Made by a program: the position numbers and the translations under genes
In this document: piece by piece, positions 57,989-64,000 of the stretch
Numbering within the stretch: the first letter of the stretch is position 1
How the letters are laid out: every line of letters starts with the position of its first letter
Notes under the pieces: model-generated
The model's database searches: none
What the model was told of the DNA's origin: nothing
The model's input: only the letters and a program-made list of their open reading frames with translations
Assembly: GCF_009730915.1 (NCBI RefSeq)
Contig: NC_052474.1
Coordinates: forward strand, 1,771,501 to 1,835,500
DNA: 64,000 bases
Reading direction: 5' to 3'
Source of the DNA: Dioscorea cayenensis subsp. rotundata
Lineage: Eukaryota > Streptophyta > Magnoliopsida > Dioscoreales > Dioscoreaceae

Positions 57989-59412
57989 TTTTTTAACAAT
58001 AGGAACAAGTACCTTTGTTTAATGGTTGTCAAAGAATGGAAATATATATAATTATCAATATGCTCTTCTTTTTTTTTCGCATTAAAAGATCATAATAATA
58101 AAAAATATAATTTCGAGCATTATAACTCTATTATATTGATAAAAATTAAAAAAATAAATTCAAATTTTAAAAAAGAAAACCTTTTTTTTTTAACAAATAA
58201 ACGATCGACAAGCTGAATAGGCATGGAGTGCGATGGCACATTTTTCCAAGTAATGTGCAATAACTTTTAATTATAAAGAAATAAATTCAAAACAGTAAAT
58301 ATTATTCTAATCATAGATTTTTATTAGAATAAAATAGTTACGTGTTCATCTAAAAAAATTAACCGATAAATAGTAGTTAAACCAATACCTAATTCCTTTT
58401 ACTATGTGCTTAATTCTCGATAGATCTTTTTAATTTGAAGTTTTACCAAGACAAGCAAAGGTGAGTAATTATCCACATCTCTTGGTTTTACAGTGAATCA
58501 ATAAAAAAATAGATTAGTCTAGATTAATGTAAAGAGTGGCTTGGAATGAAAATGAATGACCAAGTAATCACCATTATTTTTATTTTCATTTTCATTTTAT
58601 AGAGTATTTATGATGTAATGGCATGAAACTTTTAGGTAAAGTGAATCATTAATCTCTTCAAGAGTAGGTAACTAATCTGTTTTATTCTATAATTTCATTG
58701 TTTACCTACTCAAATCATGGTGTCCATTGTTGGGACAATCTTGGATTCTTCTTATTAGAGATAAATTCTCTGAGAAAGAAAAGTTTAGTAAGAATTACTA
58801 ATAATGATCATTTTGGAAGTAATTAACATGATAAATGATAATTAATTAATCTTATAAGATTAATTATTTTATATATTTTTTTACCACTTTGCTAAGCAAG
58901 CTCAAATGACTATTTAAGTTTTGTTACAATCTTACAGCTTTTAATTACCTACTGTGTAACTAATACTCTTGAATATAATTAATCAATTGAATTCCATGAA
59001 AGCTGAAAACTTGATCATCTGACTTTGAACATATCTTAATAATTAACGAGGCTTATTGTTCTCATCAAATAATAAACAAGATTAATGAAATTAAAAGCAA
59101 GTGGCAAAAGAAGACTTAAAATCTTAATTAATTAATACAAAATTAATTGATAAAGTCAATCCATTTGGTGAAAGCTTTCATGCACAACGTATACATATAC
59201 ATGAATAAATATAATAAATCTTTTAATCAAACTTGTCCTCCTCCTCCTCCTTCCTCCCTTGATGATGATCACTCTCTACAACTCACTGGACCAAGATATT
59301 TGGCTGCAAACATAAATTAACAGTAAAAAAGAAATTCATTAATAAAATTCTCAAAATTATCAACACCATATATATAATAATAATAATATTAATAATAATA
59401 ATAATTTATAAC
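57989..59412. other. Intergenic, no gene seen
   Basis: AT-rich DNA from the second MITE to the MYB stop codon. The last part will be the MYB 3' UTR. No coding exon found. Confidence 0.55.
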
Positions 59413-60389
59413 TTACTCTAAAATATCCTTCCATGAAAAATCAGTATCAAGATCATTAAGATAATTAAGTCCATCCCAAGACTCAAAAGGAGTAGAAGCT
59501 GATGAATTTGTTGACATGTGATCAATGGAGTTGGTAATTGGCTCTTGCACTTGGTCCCCATTAATGGTGATCTCTGGAGAGGTTGCTGTGACCAAAGAAG
59601 GTGTAGAATTAACAGTAGTAGTTGGTGTCACAAAGGAATTGATGAACAAACTATCATTCTGATCATGGCCTTGAAGATTATTAACATTAATCCCAGAAGA
59701 ACTTGGATTAATATTATAAAGAGAAGGCATGGCACTTGTTCCCAGTAAACTCATCATCAAACTTTGAACAAGTTGTAACTTGGCTAAGTGTGCAGCATCT
59801 GCTTGCAAAACTCTCAAAGCATTAATATCCAAAGGATTCATGACAGTATTCAGGTTGCTGAAGTTCAACCCCGAAAGCAACTCAAGATCGGTTCTCCGGC
59901 GATGAGTTACCGGATCTATTCCCATAACCATGAGCTTCTTCTTTATATTAGTGTTCCAATAGTTCTTGATTTCATTATCAGTCCTTCCTGGCAACTGACT
60001 TGCAATTGAAGACCACCTATAAATTAATAACAAAACATTAATTATATATAATACATCAAGAAATCAAAAGCTAAACTTAATTATTAATATGGGTGTTTAA
60101 TATATCAATTGTGTCAGATTAGTTACTTGTTTCCCAAAATGGAGTGTAGATGGATGATGAGGCGTTCTTCTTCTTCGGTGAACTTGCCTCGCTTGATGTC
60201 GGGTCGGAGATAGTTAGTCCAGCGAAGCCGGCAACTCTTGCCGCATCGGTTTAGCCCAGCATTCTTTGGAAGGTTTCTCCAGCTTCCATGGCTATTGTTC
60301 TTTATGTACTCCATGAGCTTCTTGTCTTCCTCTGGTGTCCATGGCCCTTTCTTCAAACCTATGGCATCACAACATGGAGATCTCCCCAT
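59413..60389 (-). CDS. R2R3-MYB transcription factor, similar to the MYB39/53/92/93 (suberin-linked) group
   Basis: Nuclear transcription factor of 288 aa with two coding exons: 60389-60127 and 60016-59413. The start MGRSPCCD is the usual plant R2R3-MYB N-terminus. R2 covers about residues 14-61 ([11 protein letters not shown] to RWTNYL) and R3 about 67-112 ([12 protein letters not shown] to [11 protein letters not shown]). I do not see the bHLH-interaction signature in R3. After the DNA-binding domain comes [16 protein letters not shown] and then an [15 protein letters not shown] segment. From memory of the family this places it near subgroups 24/10 (MYB39, 53, 92, 93; MYB9, 107), which regulate suberin in roots and seed coats. 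The C-terminal half is Asn/Ser/Thr-rich and ends in an acidic [20 protein letters not shown] stretch that may activate transcription. The subgroup is an inference. Confidence 0.93.
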
Positions 60390-60400
60390 ATCTATGCTTT

Positions 60401-60484
60401 CTGTAAAACAATAATAACAATGGTTTATGTGAATATATTTGCTGAAACAATTGGAAGAGAAAATTAATTGTACAGATTAATTAC
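60401..60484 (-). other. Probable 5'-UTR intron of the R2R3-MYB gene
   Basis: On the minus strand a donor CTTCAG|GTAATTAATC sits at 60485/60484 and an acceptor TTGTTTTACAG|AAAGC at 60401/60400, eleven bases upstream of the ATG. Both match the plant consensus, and the 84-base AT-rich stretch between them is a plausible intron size. Read from splice sites only. Confidence 0.5.
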
Positions 60485-60571
60485 CTGAAGAGAATATTGG
60501 ATGATTAGAGAAAATTGGAGATTGAGAAAGGATTAATTAGTAGTTGCTTGAAGATAGTGTGTGTTGGGGGG

Positions 60572-60579
60572 TTTATATA
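60572..60579 (-). promoter_or_regulatory. TATA box of the R2R3-MYB gene
   Basis: TATATAAA on the minus strand, about 185 bases upstream of the ATG. A start site roughly 30 bases downstream would give a short 5' UTR containing the proposed 5'-UTR intron. It is a good consensus match, but TATA-like strings are common in this AT-rich DNA. Confidence 0.5.
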
Positions 60580-62189
60580 GACTGTTTGAGCTGACCTTTG
60601 TCTTGATGTTTGATTGTTTTTTTTATTTATTTATTTAAACATCATCACATGGTGAAATTTGAGTATCCTTCTTTTGCTCTATAATATCCATACACTGTAG
60701 TATTTGGTTGCATGGTGTATCCATAAACTCAATAGTCCACGTACTTTACTTTGCATGCCATTATATTTTATGTTTGTGGTGAACTGGTGAGTCTTTGCAT
60801 ATATATATATAGTCAAATCAAGTACATATATATATATATAAATGAGATTAATTAATGGAGGTGCATGTTTAAAAAATAAAGTTAATAAGAGTGGTTAGGA
60901 TACGTTTGTCATGCAACGTGACAAAGTTATTAGAGGTAATTCAAAGGTGATTTCCCATTATGGAAGCAACCAAGAAGAGGGCCATGCTTGAACAATATAT
61001 GTTCCCTTTGAACTGTTTCTCCATATAAAAATTATATGTATATATATATCAATGAGCAAAGTTATTAGATTGTTCATATGTGCTAGTCATTTGGACCTAT
61101 AAACTACACATGAAGTTGGCAAAAATGATTCTAATTCTGTTAATTTGGAGATTGTTCATTATTAATTAAATACCATACAAATTTTTTTATTATGACTTTC
61201 CTCATATCAAGAACTAAAAAAATAATAGTGAATGAATTGTTGGTTTAATTAATTGATAATTAACTATATTATATATATAACAAATAAAATTAATCAACCA
61301 TAATATTGATCTAATTAAGCATCTTACATAGAATGCATGAATGAATATAGTTGAAACCTTAGCAAGGCTTGGCGGCTGTGAACAACAAGAGCTTTTGAAA
61401 TGTGAGGGTCCCTTGTTAATCAAGATATATTCATCAGCATTGCCGTCACCTTAAGCTCCATTTTCATTAATATATTTATATAGTATTATTTATTAAGATT
61501 CCAAGGAAATAGTTTTCATTTGTTTACATGTATTTTCCACTGATTTGTTTAGCTCCCCTAACAAACATCAAATATAATATTAACTATCAATTCATTCAGA
61601 CTTCAATGCATTGAAATTTTGAATTAGTAAAAGTTAAGCGTTCATGGCCTTGGACTTGTGTAGCTCTGACATGCATTGAATTTATAACTTAACTTCAAAT
61701 CAATTGCGTGCCTAGTAAAAGTAAAGGTCAAAATTAATATTTCTTGTGTTTTGGTTTGATAAATCGTAAATAATCTAATATTTTATATGACTCGTGAAAA
61801 AATAACAAATCGTAAGTAATCTAATATTTTATGTGACTCATATAAAATAACAACTAATCGATCGATGAATATAATAGATTGATAATTTATCATTAAATCC
61901 TTGATGACTGGGGAATTCAATGACCCTAATTAGTAACAAAATGAATATATATTCCAAAGTACATCTTAAATAATTAAAATTTAAATAAATAATTGAATAA
62001 AATATGAGTGTGAGTTAGGTTAAGAATATAAAAGTTAAATCATTATTATATAAAGTAACAAGGCAACAACCAAATTGTATGGATACCAACTTTATACATA
62101 CACATGCAGATAACAAATAATTACTGAAATCAGTCCATATGAGTAGTCATTTCATATTAAACATCCCAATTATTCATCAAATAATTTTT
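60580..62189. other. MYB upstream region, no further gene seen
   Basis: AT-rich DNA with several TA runs and the 46-base tandem duplication at 61761-61851. No coding exon or RNA gene found. Confidence 0.5.
61761..61851. repeat. Short tandem duplication, period 46 bases
   Basis: Two copies of a 46-base unit beginning AAATCGTAA(A/G)TAATCTAATA and containing TTTTAT(A/G)TGACTC, with a few substitutions. It lies in the upstream region of the MYB gene. Confidence 0.7.
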
Positions 62190-62198
62190 TCCAATATA

Positions 62199-62626
62199 TA
62201 TATATATATATATATTTTTATAAGGTGGATAAATAATATGCATTAAGATAAAAGATCAATAAAAACATACAACGACCCTTCCACTAGCTGTGGAAAAAAA
62301 CAAAACAACATAGAAAGATAATGGAGGAACAACAGGTCTCCTCCTGACCCAGACAACAACAACAAGGACTACTCCTCGCCGATCTCCTGGTCCATCTCAA
62401 TCGTGGGAGTGACCTCCACTCCCTCAGAACGAGATCCAACGAAACTCTAAGCTGCGCCTAATGGAGGAGATAGGATCAACGAGCTTCTCTCTCATACCCT
62501 CAGGCACTGCAGAGACCCAAGATAAAATCATATGAGTAACCTTCAACCAAACAACATGTGGATTATCACAATTATTAGCAAAGATATAATCATTTCGCGT
62601 AAGCCAGATGGACCACACAAAAATTC
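62199..62626 (-). mobile_element. 5'-truncated LINE 3' fragment
   Basis: Minus-strand fragment with a short open frame at 62618-62424, starting MWSIWLTRNDYIFANN, which is the C-terminal end of plant LINE ORF2 proteins. After the stop comes about 200 bases of 3' UTR ending TTTATCCACCTTATAAAAA and a TA-rich tail. This ending resembles the TTTATCCAC end of the two LINEs at 12.3-20.0 kb, but the body differs, so it is another family or subfamily. A 9-base direct repeat TCCAATATA at 62190-62198 and 62627-62635 may be the target-site duplication, though the flank is TA-rich and the ends are uncertain. Confidence 0.7.
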
Positions 62627-62635
62627 TCCAATATA

Positions 62636-64000
62636 ATCTATAGAGGAATTAATTATGCAGCACAAAAATTGTCATAAATTTTTGTTTTATAATAAATTGG
62701 TTAAATGGCAAATTATCTGAAGAAAAAAAATGAAAGACTATGATAATTACTAGAAAAGCAAAATAGATATTAATAATATATAAACCATAAAAATTAGAAG
62801 ATAATGTTTAAGAGAAATTAAACTAATGACAAATACAAGAATAATTAATGCTCTAGTAGCTTTCTCTCTGCATAAACTCCTCAATTAATACTCAACCTGA
62901 AAAGAGTAATATATACCACAGAATTAATTTGTGTTATATTGTTGACATATTTGGTTGGTAAAGAACAAAAGAGTTGGTTGAGTTGTTGAAGATTCACATT
63001 AGTTTAATCTCAACACACTCCTTAAATTTGCTTCATGTTATTTCCTTCAATCTGTTTGGTTGTAATTTGAAGTATGGCCCTCTCATGCATCTCTTTATTA
63101 ACAACTGGTCAATGTGGCTGCACATAAGAAAATAAAAACAAAACAACAAAACAAGATCTTAATCACCTCATGAGTTGCTTCTATAAGGCTACTACTTAGA
63201 ACTCATGGTAAAAAAACCAATTATAACATTCAAAAGTTTAAAGACAGGAAGTTTCTTAATAAAGAATTGTAATTGAGATAACTTCTCCAACTTTGCTATC
63301 TTTTTTAGTTCAGGACTTTGAAATTGAGAAAGAAGAAATCCTTGGTCAAAAACTGTTAGAAATGTTTGTTCCTCAATGAGAGGATGAATTCAATTGATCA
63401 TGTTTTAAATTACTTGTTTAAACTTTTACCATATGTCTCAATGGAGTTTTTTATAACGCAAGTGTGATCATATATGTCATTATTAATTACCGTATTTCAA
63501 TAGAATGAATATGATACATGCAACCAAATGATAGATGCTTATTCCTGGAAATGAGAACATGTATATGAACTCTTATTTTGGAACCAACTGATATTATTTT
63601 CTTGATTAATTTGGCACCCTTCTCTAAGTGATCCTCTTTTGTTTGTTTGCTTCTCTTATAGTAACTTATAATGGATAATTATAAGTTTTTTAATATGTAA
63701 TTAATTAATCTATTGTAAGTGTGAAAAATTTAAGAAAAACATTGGTATTTAATTTAGTGGCAACTCACCATAAAATGCGCAGGATATGATGGCTCAAAAT
63801 TTTGAGCCCACAGTATTATTTATATGTTGTTTCATTATTGGCCTAGTATTATAGAGTATTATTTATTTACTGTATATGATAAATTTCTAGAGAGCCTTTT
63901 AAATCATCTGTAATTAGTGTATCTTTTACACTTACATCTTTTGACAATATTTACCCTTTATATAAAAAAAAATATAAAATATATATAATATCATCTCGCC
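62636..64000. other. Intergenic, no gene seen
   Basis: AT-rich DNA to the window end. I see no coding exon, RNA gene or clear repeat. Confidence 0.5.

Overview
The window is nuclear DNA of a flowering plant. It is AT-rich, the genes have many introns, and it carries plant gene families, plant non-LTR retrotransposons and Stowaway-like MITEs. The species cannot be fixed from sequence alone. Several signs point to an Oxford Nanopore assembly: an adapter-like string beside a 1000-N gap, indel-rich sequence next to that gap, and two single-base homopolymer frameshifts in otherwise intact genes. Every gene I could support lies on the minus strand. Layout: (1) 0.5-12.0 kb, two tandem full-length ABC subfamily C (MRP-type) transporter genes. 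(2) 12.3-20.0 kb, two LINE insertions, each flanked by a recognisable target-site duplication: a 0.5-kb 3' fragment and a 5.1-kb decayed copy. (3) 20.0-22.8 kb, AT-rich intergenic DNA with AAT and TA microsatellites. (4) 22.8-25.9 kb, an APRR2-like pseudo-response regulator with a GARP DNA-binding domain. (5) 26.6-31.4 kb, intergenic DNA in which I see no gene. (6) 31.4-50.7 kb, the DNA2/JHS1 helicase-nuclease gene, which I read as 34 coding exons (1321 aa). It is interrupted by the N gap and by a low-quality duplicate of its own middle, 38.48-41.40 kb. (7) 51.5-53.2 kb, a TPX2/WVD2-like microtubule-binding protein. (8) 53.9-55.8 kb, a TVP38/TMEM64 (SNARE-associated Golgi) membrane protein. 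(9) 57.0-58.0 kb, two Stowaway-like MITEs. (10) 59.4-60.4 kb, an R2R3-MYB resembling the suberin-linked MYB39/53/92/93 group. (11) 62.2-62.6 kb, a third LINE 3' fragment, then AT-rich DNA to the end. The genes do not form a pathway or cluster; apart from the tandem ABCC pair they are unrelated neighbours, and I found no new biological system. The most useful results are the assembly artefact inside DNA2, the two frameshifts, the decayed NBD1 motifs and intron losses in the distal ABCC paralogue, and the LINE insertions with their target-site duplications.
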